A stretch of DNA of 64,000 bases from contig JAQFVV010006306.1 in assembly GCA_028023455.1 (NCBI GenBank), forward strand, positions 372,001 to 436,000, in the 5' to 3' direction. The position numbers were made by a program, and so were the translations under genes. How positions within the stretch are numbered: position 1 is the stretch's first letter; each line of letters starts with the position of its first letter. Positions 63,311 to 64,000 of the stretch are shown one piece after another. The DNA comes from Epiperipatus broadwayi. Taxonomy: Eukaryota; Onychophora; Udeonychophora; Euonychophora; Peripatidae. The notes under the pieces were generated by a model. That model saw nothing but the letters and a program-made list of their open reading frames with translations. It did no database searches and was not told the origin of the DNA.

Positions 63311-63639
63311 GTAGGTAGATACTTACTGTTAACATCCAATTTTAGTTTATATTGACCATTAGCCCATGCCACTAACTCTAGCAGACACAGAGATTTAAAT
63401 TCTATTAAACATTTTAATAAAGAACAGATTTAAATTCTTAAATATTTTTAATATCAAAAAAAAAATAAAATAAGCCACTGCCAGTAATAACACACAAAAA
63501 CATTTATTGACGCACGTATACAAATATATTTAAAATTGAGGAATAAATTAATCTTAAATTTGTTATTATTTTTAAATTTAAATTATTATTTTAGAAAGTC
63601 CACACAGGTGGATAATTTATAAAAGTTTGTTTTATAATG

Positions 63640-64000
63640 TTGAATATAGATAGGCTACATAGATTACTCAGTCAAAAACTTTTCAAAACAATCGTTAAAC
63701 CTCAGACTAAAAGTTCATAGCCAATCCAACGCCTGCTTCCAGATATACAGATGCAACCAATGCAATATGAAGATACTAACATAAAACCATGCTGTCAGGA
63801 ATATGTGTCTGCAGCGTGATATCATTTGAAGGAGATGATCCTCGTCCAGTACAGGAATGTGCATCTGTCTGGCGAAGGAGTCATGTATATAATATTTAAG
63901 AGAAATGCTATGTATGTTGGAGAGCAGTCTACTTGCCGACTTATAGTCCCTATCCATAGAGCTAAAGGGATCAATGTCGCAGGAAATTGCAACACAATGA
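63640..64000. other. GC-richer patch with an 80-codon minus-strand frame, unknown
   Basis: The frame at 63715-63957 (MDRDYKSASRLLSNIHSISL...) has no recognised family and does not match the spastin N-terminus. Local composition is less AT-rich than the surroundings, so it may be an exon or part of a transposon cut by the window end. Confidence 0.25.

Noticed and set aside
63715-63957. 80-codon frame as a spastin N-terminal exon
   Set aside because: No MIT-domain motifs and no splice borders in the right phase.

Overview
This window is metazoan nuclear DNA, very AT-rich and dominated by introns and transposon remains. Its one recognisable host gene is spastin (SPAST), the microtubule-severing AAA ATPase, on the minus strand. 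Nine consecutive exons can be read between 57932 and 20577. They join in phase with GT-AG borders and encode about 231 residues of the AAA module, from 'GQEVAKQAL' through Walker A, pore loop 1, Walker B, sensor 1 and the arginine-finger region to 'LDPEQVRHVDATQ'. The N-terminal exons (MIT and microtubule-binding regions) and the last exon were not found. The animal looks like an invertebrate with large introns. The spastin residues and the repeat content would fit an arthropod (chelicerate) or a mollusc, and the sequence alone does not decide between them.

Layout, left to right. 1-20576 lies 3' of the last spastin exon seen and is probably the final intron or beyond. It holds a 3' stub of an RTE retrotransposon (140-495), a fold-back SINE-like repeat (2229-2806), a 1.1-kb 'CACCTGGGTCTC' element (3000-4080), a 1148-bp transposon with an 8-bp target duplication (5994-7141), a near-perfect 408-bp palindrome (8893-9300), another fold-back (14500-14903), an LTR-like TATA region (15830-17400) and a tRNA-related SINE (17930-18060). 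The 9.6-kb intron 20618-30168 carries a decayed Ty3/gypsy pol split by a full-length RTE element with an intact 985-codon endonuclease/reverse transcriptase frame (24749-27706). The next introns hold a Penelope-like GIY-YIG fragment (30780-31340), a second gypsy integrase relic (34310-35110) and a hAT-type element with 8-bp target duplications (35188-35649).

The 8.2-kb intron 36687-44877 is built of two decayed copies of one endonuclease/reverse-transcriptase LINE family facing opposite ways (minus 37890-40030; plus 41078-41375 and 42945-44160). A TATA/splice-donor region lies between them and a second RTE 3' stub follows. The 8.7-kb intron 45305-54003 has SINE copies, a mariner transposase relic and a second LTR-like TATA region with a minisatellite. 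The 3.8-kb intron 54079-57867 has the second, complete 'CACCTGGGTCTC' element and two tRNA-derived SINEs, one with a 16-bp target duplication. From 57933 to 64000 only repeats and AT-rich sequence were found.

No new multi-gene system is visible. The most interesting items are the intact RTE nested in gypsy, three non-autonomous DNA-transposon families defined here by their ends, the head-to-head LINE block, and the two related LTR-like regions of which one has a minisatellite expanded in its presumed R region. All calls come from reading by eye; no alignment was run.
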